DNA from: Pseudohongiella sp.
GTDB lineage: Bacteria; Pseudomonadota; Gammaproteobacteria; Pseudomonadales; Pseudohongiellaceae
Direction: 5' to 3'
Assembly (NCBI GenBank): GCA_030696315.1
Contig: JAUYSM010000061.1
Location: forward strand, 1 to 64,000
DNA length: 64,000 bases
Position 1 is the stretch's first letter. Each line of letters begins with the position of its first letter. A model generated the notes under the pieces. The model worked only from the letters and a program-made list of their open reading frames with translations. It was not told the DNA's origin and made no database searches. This document shows positions 29,599 through 43,181 of the stretch, piece after piece. A program made the translations under genes and the position numbers.

Positions 29599-30552
29599 AT
29601 GAATCCCAATTATCTCGATTTTGAGCAACCGATTGCGGACCTGGAAGTAAAGATCAACGAGTTGCGTCTGGTCAGTGACGACAACGAGTTGAATATCGGT
29701 GAAGAGATTCAAAAGCTTCAGGAAAAGAGCAAAAAACTCACCGAAAAAATTTATGGCAACTTGTCATCCTGGCAGATTTCCCAGGTCGCGCGTCATCCGC
29801 TGCGTCCTTATACGCTGGATTACATTCAACACATCTTTACCGATTTTGATGAATTGCACGGCGATCGTCTGTTTGCTGACGATATGGCCTTGATTGGTGG
29901 CATTGCCCGACTTGAGGGCAAACCCGTGATGGTGATTGGCCATCAGAAAGGCCGTGGCACCAAAGAAAAAGTACGCCATAATTTTGGTATGCCGCGCCCG
30001 GAAGGTTATCGAAAGGCGCGCCGTCTGATCGAACTGGCCGAGCGCTTCCAGTTGCCGGTCTTGAGTTTTATTGATACTCCGGGTGCTTACCCCGGCATCG
30101 ACGCGGAAGAGCGTGGCATCAATGAAGCCATTGCCGAAAACATGGCGATGATGTCGCGTGTGCGTACGCCATTGATTGCAACGGTGACCGGGGAAGCCAA
30201 CTCCGGTGGCGCGATTGCAATTGGTATCGCTGATCATTTGAACATGCTGCAATATTCCACCTATACCGTTATTACCCCGGAAGGCTGCGCCACCATTTTG
30301 TGGAAGTCTGCAGAGCATGCTGCGGATGCCGCCGAAGCCATGGGTGTAACCTCAAAACGCCTGGAGGAGTTGGGGATTGTGGACACCACCATTCCCGAGC
30401 CATTGGGCGGTGCACATCGAGACATCAAAGCAGTGGCAGCCAACATTAAATCCGCCTTGGTGGATCAGGTTGAGCGCTTGCAGAACATGGATATCGATAG
30501 CCTGGTTGATCGTCGGTACCGACGACTGATGAGTTACGGCATCAGCCGCTGA
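29599..30552 (+). CDS. accA: Acetyl-CoA carboxylase carboxyltransferase subunit alpha
   Basis: [48 protein letters not shown]-type signature. Confidence 0.97.
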   Translation: MNPNYLDFEQPIADLEVKINELRLVSDDNELNIGEEIQKLQEKSKKLTEKIYGNLSSWQISQVARHPLRPYTLDYIQHIFTDFDELHGDRLFADDMALIGGIARLEGKPVMVIGHQKGRGTKEKVRHNFGMPRPEGYRKARRLIELAERFQLPVLSFIDTPGAYPGIDAEERGINEAIAENMAMMSRVRTPLIATVTGEANSGGAIAIGIADHLNMLQYSTYTVITPEGCATILWKSAEHAADAAEAMGVTSKRLEELGIVDTTIPEPLGGAHRDIKAVAANIKSALVDQVERLQNMDIDSLVDRRYRRLMSYGISR

Positions 30553-30600
30553 GTCGACGAACGGGCAAATTTCCAGGGGTTTCAGTCAGGGGTTTTCAGC

Positions 30601-32031
30601 ATGTCAGACAAGCATCTGGCGGGCACGGCCCCGGCATTGCTCCATTCTTTAAAACAGCTGCATGAACACTTCCCGCACAGTCGGCGTCTGGTCATTGCCC
30701 TCAGTGGCGGGCTTGACTCCATGGTGTTGCTGGATGTGTGTTGTGAGTTGCAGCCTGAATGGATCAGCCAGTTTCCGGGCGGCGTACGCGCTATTCATGT
30801 CCATCATGGTTTGAGTGTTAATGCAGACAGCTGGCTGGCTTTTTGTGAACAGCAATGTGCTAAGCGCGCCATCCGCTTGAGCAGCGTAAAAGCAGGTGCT
30901 TTTGTCAGGGCGTTTTGTGCGGCTGGCGACAGTATTGAGGAGGCCGCTCGGCGCGCGCGCTATCAGAGTTTTGAACGCGAGCTGGCCGACGATGAAGTGC
31001 TGCTGACCGCACACCACAAAAACGATCAGGCCGAAACCGTGTTGCTGAATCTGCTACGTGGCAGTGGCGCTCGCGGTCTGTCAGGCATGCCAGTGGGCAG
31101 GGCGCTGGGACAGGGGCAGTTATGGCGTCCATTGCTGCAGCAAAGCAGGGCTGAGCTTGAGGCCTACGCCCTGAGTCGGGCGCTGCCATATATTGAAGAT
31201 GAAAGTAACAGCGATGTCCGATTGAGTCGTAATTTTCTGCGCCATCAGGTGCTGCCATTACTGGCGTCACACTGGCCTTCGGTGCAGGAGACCTTGCTGC
31301 GAACGGCGGCACTGCAGGCGGATAATGATCAGTTATTGTCGCAGTTAGCCGGGCAGTATCTGAGTCAGCATCATGATGTGGAAGAAAACACGCTGAACAT
31401 TGCCGGCTTGTTGTCAGCAGCACCTGCCATGCAGCGCCTGGTGCTCAGGCATTGGTTACACAACGCCAGTTGCACACAAGAGTCTGCCGGGCAGTGGCCG
31501 GAGTGGCAAAGTGTACAAACACTGATCGATGAGGTGATGTTGGCCTCAGCAGATGCTGAACCACTGTTGCAGTGGCAGGGGCGCGAGATCCGCCGGTTTC
31601 GTGATCGGCTTTATATAATGTGGCCGGCTGAGCCTTTACCGCCGGCTCCGATTGATGGTTTTTTATGGCGACAGACGCCTGATGGTCGTTTGCCGGTGAT
31701 GGTATTGCCTGGCAACAATGGCAGTTTACGTCTGCTGCAGAGTAAAAATGGCGGCATGATTTTCCCGGAAGGTGAGTGCCGTGTGCGATACCGTGGTGCG
31801 GACGGGCTGGAGTGCGCGTTGGCAGGGCGACCGCGCCGGGCACTCAAAAAAATTTTGCAGGAATCAGATGTGCCGCCGTGGGTGCGTTCACGAACGCCAT
31901 TGATTTTTATTGATAATCAGCTGGCATGGATTGCCGGTGTGGGTGTTTGTGAAGGATTTCAAATCAATAACGGCGGTAATGGCTGGGCAGTCAACTGGCA
32001 GATGCCAGTGTACGAGGCGCCGGAACACTGA
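30601..32031 (+). CDS. tilS: tRNA(Ile)-lysidine synthase
   Basis: LVIALSGGLDSMVLLDV PP-loop; HVHHGLS; HHKNDQAETVLLNLLRGSG. Confidence 0.94.
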   Translation: MSDKHLAGTAPALLHSLKQLHEHFPHSRRLVIALSGGLDSMVLLDVCCELQPEWISQFPGGVRAIHVHHGLSVNADSWLAFCEQQCAKRAIRLSSVKAGAFVRAFCAAGDSIEEAARRARYQSFERELADDEVLLTAHHKNDQAETVLLNLLRGSGARGLSGMPVGRALGQGQLWRPLLQQSRAELEAYALSRALPYIEDESNSDVRLSRNFLRHQVLPLLASHWPSVQETLLRTAALQADNDQLLSQLAGQYLSQHHDVEENTLNIAGLLSAAPAMQRLVLRHWLHNASCTQESAGQWPEWQSVQTLIDEVMLASADAEPLLQWQGREIRRFRDRLYIMWPAEPLPPAPIDGFLWRQTPDGRLPVMVLPGNNGSLRLLQSKNGGMIFPEGECRVRYRGADGLECALAGRPRRALKKILQESDVPPWVRSRTPLIFIDNQLAWIAGVGVCEGFQINNGGNGWAVNWQMPVYEAPEH

Positions 32032-32156
32032 GCGTGCGGCCAGAGATGTTCGAGTATTGAAGCTCGACTAAAACAGACAATGGAACACAGACCGGACACA
32101 AAGACCGGAACATGTTCCCGGATAATTAATTTGTTCATGCGTGGGGCTTCTGGTAA

Positions 32157-34723
<2,567 letters not shown>

Positions 34724-34730
34724 AAACTGA

Positions 34731-36041
<1,311 letters not shown>

Positions 36042-36094
36042 TCAATTAACGGGGTAGAAACACCCTTGATGTGCAAAGAGGCAACACAGACAAG

Positions 36095-36364
36095 ATGAAA
36101 GCACTGCTGGCAGGATTGGTCGTTGTGCTATTACTTCTACAGTGGCGACTCTGGGCCGGCGAGGGTGGCGTGTCGGAGTTACGCCAGCTGGAACAGCAGC
36201 TGGCGGCTCAACAGGCTGAAAATGAGGCGCTGCGTTTGCGCAATCAGATGCTTGAAAACGAAGTGCTGGATTTGAAGACCGGCCTCGATGCGATTGAAGA
36301 ACGTGCACGTTCAGATCTGGGTATGACCCGGGAAGATGAAATTTTCTACAGAGTGATTGAATAG
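36095..36364 (+). CDS. ftsB: Cell division protein FtsB
   Basis: Short single-TM coiled-coil protein between eno and ispD; RARSDLGMTREDEIFYRVIE C-terminus. Confidence 0.9.
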   Translation: MKALLAGLVVVLLLLQWRLWAGEGGVSELRQLEQQLAAQQAENEALRLRNQMLENEVLDLKTGLDAIEERARSDLGMTREDEIFYRVIE

Positions 36365-37116
36365 TGCTCTACGCAATCATTCCGGCAGCCGGTATTGGCA
36401 GCCGTATGCGCTCCAGTGTTCCCAAACAATATTTGCCTTTGTGTGGCAGCACAGTGCTGCTGCATTCCATTCGGGCCCTGCTGGCATTGCCCGATGTTGC
36501 TCGATTGGTGATCGCTTTGAATCCGGTAGATCCATGGTGGCCACAAACCCGCGGTGAGTTATCCGACCGTGAATTGCAGCGTATTGTGACCTGTGAAGGC
36601 GGCGCCGAACGTTGGCAGTCAGTGCAGGCGGCCTTGCAGTTGATCAGTCAACAATCACAACAAAATGACTGGGTGCTGGTACATGATGCTGTGCGCCCCT
36701 GCGTGCGAGAACAGGATTTACGTGCCTTGCTGGATTATTGTGGCGCAGCGGGTGCATCGACGTCCGGTGCCTTATTGGCGACACCGGTGTCCGATACACT
36801 CAAGCGTGCCGCTGTTGATGGCAGCGTACAGGACACTGTGGATCGCAGCCAGTTGTGGGCGGCCTGTACACCCCAGATGTTCAGGGTAGGGGAGTTGCTG
36901 GCCGCCCTGAATCAGTGTGCTCAGTCAGGCATCACGGTGACAGATGAGTCTTCCGCCATCGAAAGTGCTGGTGGTGCTGGTGGTGCTGGTGGAAAAGTTC
37001 AGCTGATTCCCTGTCATAAAGATAATATTAAAATTACCTACCCCGAAGACTTGCAGCTGGCTGAATGGATTCTGCAAGCCCGTCTGCCTTCATCCGTTTT
37101 TTCCGCTGGAGCATAA
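36364..37116 (+). CDS. ispD: 2-C-methyl-D-erythritol 4-phosphate cytidylyltransferase
   Basis: [31 protein letters not shown]. Confidence 0.95.
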   Translation: MLYAIIPAAGIGSRMRSSVPKQYLPLCGSTVLLHSIRALLALPDVARLVIALNPVDPWWPQTRGELSDRELQRIVTCEGGAERWQSVQAALQLISQQSQQNDWVLVHDAVRPCVREQDLRALLDYCGAAGASTSGALLATPVSDTLKRAAVDGSVQDTVDRSQLWAACTPQMFRVGELLAALNQCAQSGITVTDESSAIESAGGAGGAGGKVQLIPCHKDNIKITYPEDLQLAEWILQARLPSSVFSAGA

Positions 37117-37123
37117 CAACAGT

Positions 37124-37609
37124 ATGCAACTTCGTATTGGCCATGGTTATGATGCTCACCGATTTGCCGAACCCTCGGATAATCGCCCCTTGATACTCGG
37201 TGGTATTGAAGTGCCCCATGACCGGGGCTTATTGGCACATTCAGATGGTGATGCGCTGATTCATGCCTTGTGTGATGCCTTGCTGGGCGCGTTGGCACTG
37301 GGTGATATTGGACGCCATTTTCCGGATACCGATCAGGCCTACAAAAATGCCGACAGTGCAAATTTGTTAGTACATGTGATGGGCCTGATCAAGGCGCAGG
37401 GCTGGTCGGTGGTGAATGCCGATATGACAATACTGGCGCAGTCTCCTAAAATGGCGCCACATATCAATAAAATGCGCGCTCGTCTTGCAGAATTGCTGGA
37501 GGTTGATATGGGCGCTGTGAACGTCAAAGCATCCACCACAGAGGGCATGGGATTTGTGGGGCGCAAAGAAGGTTTGGAAACACATGCTGTGGTTTTACTA
37601 AGCCAGTGA
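37124..37609 (+). CDS. ispF: 2-C-methyl-D-erythritol 2,4-cyclodiphosphate synthase
   Basis: [32 protein letters not shown]. Confidence 0.96.
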   Translation: MQLRIGHGYDAHRFAEPSDNRPLILGGIEVPHDRGLLAHSDGDALIHALCDALLGALALGDIGRHFPDTDQAYKNADSANLLVHVMGLIKAQGWSVVNADMTILAQSPKMAPHINKMRARLAELLEVDMGAVNVKASTTEGMGFVGRKEGLETHAVVLLSQ

Positions 37610-38667
37610 ACCTCACCCGAACCCGGCCAGTGCTATTGCATGCGACTTTCAAACTGCAGCCGCAAGACTTTATGGTTGATGAACATCTTGGTTTTGAGTG
37701 CTCTGGTGATGGCGAGCACGTCTGGGTGTTGATCCGCAAAACTGGCATCAATACCGTGGAAGCTGCGCAACGACTGGCACGTGCGGCCGGAATCAGCCTT
37801 AAAGATGTCAGTTGGTCAGGATTAAAAGATCGTCACGGTGTGTGCCGGCAATGGCTGAGTCTGCACATGCCCGGCCGAGCGACACCGGATTTTGCATCGG
37901 TGCTGTCGGACGAGCTACACATCGAGCAATTAGAGCGCAATAGTCGCAAGTTGCGCCGGGGCAGCCATCGTAGCAATGCCTTTGTGATCCGACTGCGACA
38001 TCTCACACCACTGTCAGACACGGTTGATTTGGCCCTGGCACTCACCGCGCTGGAGTCCGCGCTGGCGCAGATCCAACAGCAAGGTGTGCCCAATTATTTT
38101 GGTGAACAGCGCTTTGGTTTTGACAATATCAACAAAGCACAAGCGTGGTTCAGCCGTCAGTATCGTCCTCAGAACACCACCGAGCGCGGGCTGTTGTTAT
38201 CCGCTGCGCGCGCTGCAATTTTTAATGCGGTGTTGAGCGAGCGCGTCGGTGCTGGCACCTGGAATCAATACCTTGAAGGCGATGTCATGAACCTCGCCGG
38301 CAGTGCCAGTGTGTTTGTGCCCGATGCAGATGATGAACACATTGCGCAGCGCATCGCGATCATGGACATTCATCCTACCGGCCCGATGTGGGGGCGTTCG
38401 ACAGCGCGCTCGCCATGCCCACAAGCGGCCTGTGCTGAATTGGAACAAGGTGTCGCCGAAGGTTTTGCTGGTCTGACCAAGGGACTCGTGCAACATCAGG
38501 TCGAAGCCAGTCGGCGCAGTTTGCGTTTGCCGGTTCAGGCATTACACTATCGACTTTTAGAAAACCAATCCCCAACGGGGCCTGATCTGGAGTTGTCTTT
38601 TGAACTGCCCTCGGGCAGTTACGCAACTGCCGTTCTGCATGATCTGATTGAGTACCAAAGCCTGTGA
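37606..38667 (+). CDS. truD: tRNA pseudouridine(13) synthase
   Basis: [33 protein letters not shown]-like/RRS motifs. Confidence 0.94.
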   Translation: MNLTRTRPVLLHATFKLQPQDFMVDEHLGFECSGDGEHVWVLIRKTGINTVEAAQRLARAAGISLKDVSWSGLKDRHGVCRQWLSLHMPGRATPDFASVLSDELHIEQLERNSRKLRRGSHRSNAFVIRLRHLTPLSDTVDLALALTALESALAQIQQQGVPNYFGEQRFGFDNINKAQAWFSRQYRPQNTTERGLLLSAARAAIFNAVLSERVGAGTWNQYLEGDVMNLAGSASVFVPDADDEHIAQRIAIMDIHPTGPMWGRSTARSPCPQAACAELEQGVAEGFAGLTKGLVQHQVEASRRSLRLPVQALHYRLLENQSPTGPDLELSFELPSGSYATAVLHDLIEYQSL

Positions 38668-39350
38668 ATACACCCAATCTTGCCGGCATAGGCATGACCT
38701 CGCAACGCACCCGGGAGCGCATGATTGCGTCATTGCTGGATAAGGGCATCAAAAACTGGGCCGTTCTGGATGTGATGAGAACGATCCCGCGGCATGTGTT
38801 TCTGGATGAGGCGCTGGCCACGCGGGCTTATGAAGATACCGCGTTGCCCATAGGCTTTAATCAGACAATTTCTCAGCCTTATGTGGTAGCGCGCATGACG
38901 GAGGCGGCATTAGGGCCACGTGTGCCTGAGCAAGGCAAGGTACCCAGAGTGTTGGAGATTGGTACCGGCTGCGGTTATCAGACTGCGGTGATTGCGCAGT
39001 TTGCCGAACGGGTCTGGACAGTTGAACGTATTCAGCCATTGCTGGAAAGGGCGCGTAAACATCTGTCGCTGGTCGGGGTGCGCAATGTACGGTTTAAACA
39101 TGATGATGGCAGTCTGGGCTGGGCAGACAATGCACCCTTTGACATCATTATTGCAGCAGCAGCACCTCAACACGTGCCTGCCGAATTGTTAAACCAGCTG
39201 GCGGAGGGCGGTCGCCTGGTCATACCAGTAGGCACAGAGCGCGGCGGTCAAGAACTGCTGCTGATCGAAAGAACCGGCAATGAATTTTCCAGTCGTGTGC
39301 TGGAAGCCGTGAATTTTGTGCCGCTGTACGTAGGGCAGGTGCAGTACTGA
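38664..39350 (+). CDS. pcm: Protein-L-isoaspartate O-methyltransferase
   Basis: DTALPIGFNQTISQPYVVARMTEA; VLEIGTGCGYQTAVIA. Confidence 0.95.
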   Translation: MNTPNLAGIGMTSQRTRERMIASLLDKGIKNWAVLDVMRTIPRHVFLDEALATRAYEDTALPIGFNQTISQPYVVARMTEAALGPRVPEQGKVPRVLEIGTGCGYQTAVIAQFAERVWTVERIQPLLERARKHLSLVGVRNVRFKHDDGSLGWADNAPFDIIIAAAAPQHVPAELLNQLAEGGRLVIPVGTERGGQELLLIERTGNEFSSRVLEAVNFVPLYVGQVQY

Positions 39351-40255
39351 TGAATGTCAGGGACAGGATTATTTTGTTTTTGAAAGGGATGGCAATTGGC
39401 ATTGCCGATTCCGTGCCGGGCGTCTCTGGTGGCACCATTGCGGTGATCAGTGGTATCTATGAGCAACTGTTAAGTGCGCTGCGCAGTTGCAATCCGATGG
39501 CATTAAAAGTCTTGTACCAGCATGGATTCAAGGCATTCTGGCACAGCATCAATGGTAGTTTTTTGTTAACACTGGGGCTGGGAATTCTGGGCAGTCTGGT
39601 GTTGATGGCCAATACAGTGCTTTACTTGCTGGCCAATCATTTTATGTTGGTGATGGCGTTTTTTCTGGGTCTGGTGCTGGCGTCCTGCGTGTTGTTGTAC
39701 CGTGAAATGGGTGCCATCAGCGTGGTCAAAACCTTGTTATTCCTGCTCGGGTTCACGCTGACCGCGCTGACGGCAGTGATTAATCCGGCAGCAGGTAGTA
39801 CCTCACTGCTTTACCTGTTTTTCTGCGGCGCGATTGCCATCTGTGCCATGATTCTGCCCGGTATTTCCGGTGCTTTTATTCTGATTCTGTTGGGCGTCTA
39901 TGAGTACGTGCTGGACGCGTTGCGCGGTCTGCAACTGGATGTGGTGCTAGTGTTTGCAGCGGGTTGCGCGATTGGCCTGTTGTCGTTTGCGCATGTGCTG
40001 ACCCTGATGTTTTTTTATTATCGCCAGCCAACCTATGCGTTTCTTGTGGGTATGCTGGCGGCGTCGGTCGTCGTCTTGTGGCCCTGGCGATTATCCACAG
40101 AACCCGGTGCTGGTCTGGGCATGATGCCTTGGACATATTCAGAACTGACGGGCAATAGCGCGATGATTCCCTCGGTTCTGGTCTGTGCCTTGACCGGTTT
40201 TGTGGTGATAATGGTATTTGCTGCAACCGTATCGCGATTGACCCGCAACCAATAA
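39350..40255 (+). CDS. DUF368 polytopic membrane protein (PopT-type undecaprenyl-phosphate translocase family)
   Basis: KGMAIGIADSVPGVSGGTIAVISGIYEQLLSAL; ILPGISGAFILILLGVYEYV; multiple TM segments. Confidence 0.85.
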   Translation: MNVRDRIILFLKGMAIGIADSVPGVSGGTIAVISGIYEQLLSALRSCNPMALKVLYQHGFKAFWHSINGSFLLTLGLGILGSLVLMANTVLYLLANHFMLVMAFFLGLVLASCVLLYREMGAISVVKTLLFLLGFTLTALTAVINPAAGSTSLLYLFFCGAIAICAMILPGISGAFILILLGVYEYVLDALRGLQLDVVLVFAAGCAIGLLSFAHVLTLMFFYYRQPTYAFLVGMLAASVVVLWPWRLSTEPGAGLGMMPWTYSELTGNSAMIPSVLVCALTGFVVIMVFAATVSRLTRNQ

Positions 40256-40321
40256 GCGTTTGAACGCGGTGAGTTTTGATTCGCCGCGCCAGTCATCCAA
40301 GGTTTTTTGAAGAGGCGTTTA

Positions 40322-41455
40322 ATGAAAAAGTTTGGCGACGACGTTATGTCATCTGATTTTACTGCGAGTCGAACTGTTGTGCGCACTCCCTGGCTGATGG
40401 TGTCTTTGGTATTGGTGCTGGCCAGTTGTGCCAGTGACTATCAGGCGCCATTGGATGATCGCAGCAGCCGACTCGAGCGTGAAGCCCCGCTGATAGTCGT
40501 TGATGGTCAAACTGTACCTGCCACCTCGCGGGCGCCTGTTGTCACTAGCTCTGGTGCAGGCTCTGGCAGCACAACGGCTGCTCCGGCAGCGGTAGGGTCC
40601 GCAGCAACCGTTGTGCGACCCATTGCAACGGGAACTGGCATCAGTAGAGCAAACGTGACGCGATCCCCGGCTGTGAGTGATTCGCCTGCTCCCACCCAAG
40701 CGCCAGCTCAGATTACTGCTCAGTCTGCTCCTGCGCAGTCTGCTCCTGCGCAGTCTACTCCTCCGCAGTCTGCTCCTCCGCAGTCCTCTGGGCCCGCAGG
40801 CGCTGTGCATGTGGTTGCGCAGGGCGATACCCTGTATTCAATCGCCTTTGCACATAATATGGATGTGCGCAGTCTGGCGGTGGCCAACAATCTGGCGACA
40901 CCCTATACCATTTATCCAGGACAACGTCTGAGCCTGAGTGCAAGTGGAGTGTCTGCGTCTGCCATAGATGCTGTGCCGCAAATTCCAGCGGCACCCGCAG
41001 GCGAAACAGCACCAGACACTGGACGCCGACCACAGGCTGCTATTGATGCGCGTCGTACCGGAAGTGTCAATACCCGACAGGTAGAGGGTGTCAGCTGGCA
41101 ATGGCCTGCTGATGGACGCTTGCTCAGCACTTTCTCTGAGACCGGCGCCGCACGCGGTATTGATATCGCTGGTATCAGCGGACAAGCCGTATTCGCCGCA
41201 GCTGACGGCGATGTTGTGTACGCCGGCAGCGGTATTCAGGGCGCCGGTAATCTGGTGATTGTGCGCCACAATGATCGGTATCTCAGTGCCTATATGCACA
41301 ACAGCACCATACTGGTCAGAGAAGGCGATCAAGTCAGAGCGGGTGATAAGATTGCTGAGATGGGTGCCGGTCCCAATGGCCGTGACATGCTGCATTTTGA
41401 AGTGCGTGTTGACGGCAAACCTGTTGATCCGGTGCGATATTTGCCAAATCGGTAA
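40322..41455 (+). CDS. nlpD: NlpD-like lipoprotein with LysM and M23-type domain
   Basis: Lipobox-like LVLASCASDYQAP; HVVAQGDTLYSIAFAHNM LysM; C-terminal M23-like DMLHFEVRVDGKPVDPVRYLP; pcm...nlpD-rpoS context. Confidence 0.9.
   Translation: MKKFGDDVMSSDFTASRTVVRTPWLMVSLVLVLASCASDYQAPLDDRSSRLEREAPLIVVDGQTVPATSRAPVVTSSGAGSGSTTAAPAAVGSAATVVRPIATGTGISRANVTRSPAVSDSPAPTQAPAQITAQSAPAQSAPAQSTPPQSAPPQSSGPAGAVHVVAQGDTLYSIAFAHNMDVRSLAVANNLATPYTIYPGQRLSLSASGVSASAIDAVPQIPAAPAGETAPDTGRRPQAAIDARRTGSVNTRQVEGVSWQWPADGRLLSTFSETGAARGIDIAGISGQAVFAAADGDVVYAGSGIQGAGNLVIVRHNDRYLSAYMHNSTILVREGDQVRAGDKIAEMGAGPNGRDMLHFEVRVDGKPVDPVRYLPNR
40721..40780 (+). repeat. 15-bp tandem repeat in the nlpD linker (4 full copies)
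   Basis: cagtctgctcctgcg x2, cagtctactcctccg, cagtctgctcctccg; encodes QSAPA/QSTPP units. Confidence 0.9.
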
Positions 41456-41643
41456 TCTCGCCAGCGACTTGTTCCGATAGTTCGCTCAAAAATTGTGCTG
41501 ATTTTGTGAAAGGCAGCACATTTTTGGAATTTGACCTGCCAGATTCCGCTGCTGGGCTGCTGATTACCGCATTTGTCCTGTGATATTGTCTGATCGTTCT
41601 GTTAAGAACGGCCTATTTTCACTGACAAGGATGATCAGACGAT

Positions 41644-42675
41644 ATGGATATTGGTATTGGCATTAGCATTGACGTAGTACAAGAGTTATCTGAAGACACA
41701 CTCGATGATGTGTTGCTCCCTGGCGATGTAATGGATGAGCCGGAAGCGCTGGCAGCAAACCCCGATCACCCCCCCAATACCACCGTTGTCTATGCAAAGG
41801 ACAGCTTCGCCTGTGATGCGGAATTGGCGTACATACGGGAAGTATCGCCCATTCCTCTGCTCACATACGATGAAGAGGTGCGCCTTGCGCGAGCCAGTCG
41901 CGCGGGCGATTCGGCAAGTCGGCAAGCCATGATTCAACACAACCTGCGGCTGGTGCTCAGCCTGGCGAGACGTTACCGCAATCGCGGGCTGGCCTTGTTG
42001 GATATGGTGTCAGAAGGCAATCTGGGCCTGATACGCGCCGTTGAAAAATTTGACCCTGAATTAGGGTTCCGTTTTTCGACCTATGCCACCTGGTGGGTAA
42101 AACAGGCCATCGACCGCTCTATCATGAACCATGCACGCGATGTGCGGCTACCTGTGCATGTGATCAAGGAGGTCAGTCTCATTTTGCGCAAGGAAATGTT
42201 GTTAACCCATCAAATGGGCCGTAAACCCGCGCGATCAGAGCTTGCTGAGCATTGTGGTCTTAAACTGCATGAGCTGACATTTTTACTCGATTGCCATGAA
42301 TCAAGTCATGACAATGAGCAGGCCATACCGGATACCGACGAGCTGGAGGCGGACTGCTGTCCGGCGCTGGACGATGGCGACCCCGTTCGTCCCATGCAGC
42401 TGACGGGTATGCACGGTACCGCCTGGCGTTGGTTGAATGAGCTGAACGAGCGGCAGAGGCAGGTGCTGGAGCGGCGCTACGGACTTAATGGTCATGAGCC
42501 CTTGACGCTTGAGCAAACAGGGGAGGAAATTGGACTGACACGAGAGCGTGTGAGGCAGATTCAAATCGAAGCGATGCGAAGACTCCGACGTATCGCCAGT
42601 CGTGAAGGTTATGAGGTGGATGCGTTTTTTGGCACCGACAGAGTGTCCGAACATGCCTATCTGAATGCTTGCTGA
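41644..42675 (+). CDS. rpoS: RNA polymerase sigma factor RpoS
   Basis: Region 2 NLRLVLSLARRYRNRGLALLDMVSEGNLGLIRAVEKFDPELGFRFSTYATWWVKQAI; region 4 GLTRERVRQIQIEAMRRLR; downstream of nlpD. Confidence 0.93.
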   Translation: MDIGIGISIDVVQELSEDTLDDVLLPGDVMDEPEALAANPDHPPNTTVVYAKDSFACDAELAYIREVSPIPLLTYDEEVRLARASRAGDSASRQAMIQHNLRLVLSLARRYRNRGLALLDMVSEGNLGLIRAVEKFDPELGFRFSTYATWWVKQAIDRSIMNHARDVRLPVHVIKEVSLILRKEMLLTHQMGRKPARSELAEHCGLKLHELTFLLDCHESSHDNEQAIPDTDELEADCCPALDDGDPVRPMQLTGMHGTAWRWLNELNERQRQVLERRYGLNGHEPLTLEQTGEEIGLTRERVRQIQIEAMRRLRRIASREGYEVDAFFGTDRVSEHAYLNAC

Positions 42676-42683
42676 GCTAATTG

Positions 42684-42713
42684 CGCATGCCGGTTGTTGT
42701 GCATCCGGCATGC
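42684..42713. repeat. Inverted repeat downstream of rpoS
   Basis: cgcatgccgg...ccggcatgcg hairpin, not followed by a T-run. Confidence 0.6.
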
Positions 42714-42773
42714 GTCAGTGTCAGCTTGGATAAATGGCAAACATGACAAGCTGAAAAGTTTTTGGGTCAGCGC

Positions 42774-43097
42774 TTATCTGATCAGCAGTTTGATCTTTTC
42801 TGGCGCGCCATTCCATTTTTCCGCATCGTCGAGCGGCGGTTTCATCTGCGTGATGTTGGGCCACTTTTGCGCAAGTTCGGCATTAAGCTCCAGAAACTGC
42901 TTTTGGTCATCCGGCAGCTCATCCTCTGCATAAATAGCATCGACCGGACACTCGGGCTCACACAGTGCGCAGTCAATGCACTCATCCGGATGGATCACCA
43001 GAAAATTGGGGCCTTCATAAAAACAGTCTACTGGACAGACTTCCACGCAATCTGTGTGTTTACAGTTAATACAATTTTCACCGACTACAAATGTCAT
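42774..43097 (-). CDS. fdxA: Ferredoxin FdxA (7Fe-8S type)
   Basis: [55 protein letters not shown]. Confidence 0.95.
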   Translation of the reverse strand: MTFVVGENCINCKHTDCVEVCPVDCFYEGPNFLVIHPDECIDCALCEPECPVDAIYAEDELPDDQKQFLELNAELAQKWPNITQMKPPLDDAEKWNGAPEKIKLLIR

Positions 43098-43181
43098 AAT
43101 GCTTTCCAGTCCGAATCAAACGATGCGGCATTATAGAGTACCTTCCTGCTGCCGACAAACCCGCCGACTGCCGCAAACAGG

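Noticed and set aside
40721-40795. CRISPR-like array
   Set aside because: 15-bp direct tandem units without spacers inside the nlpD coding frame; simple VNTR.
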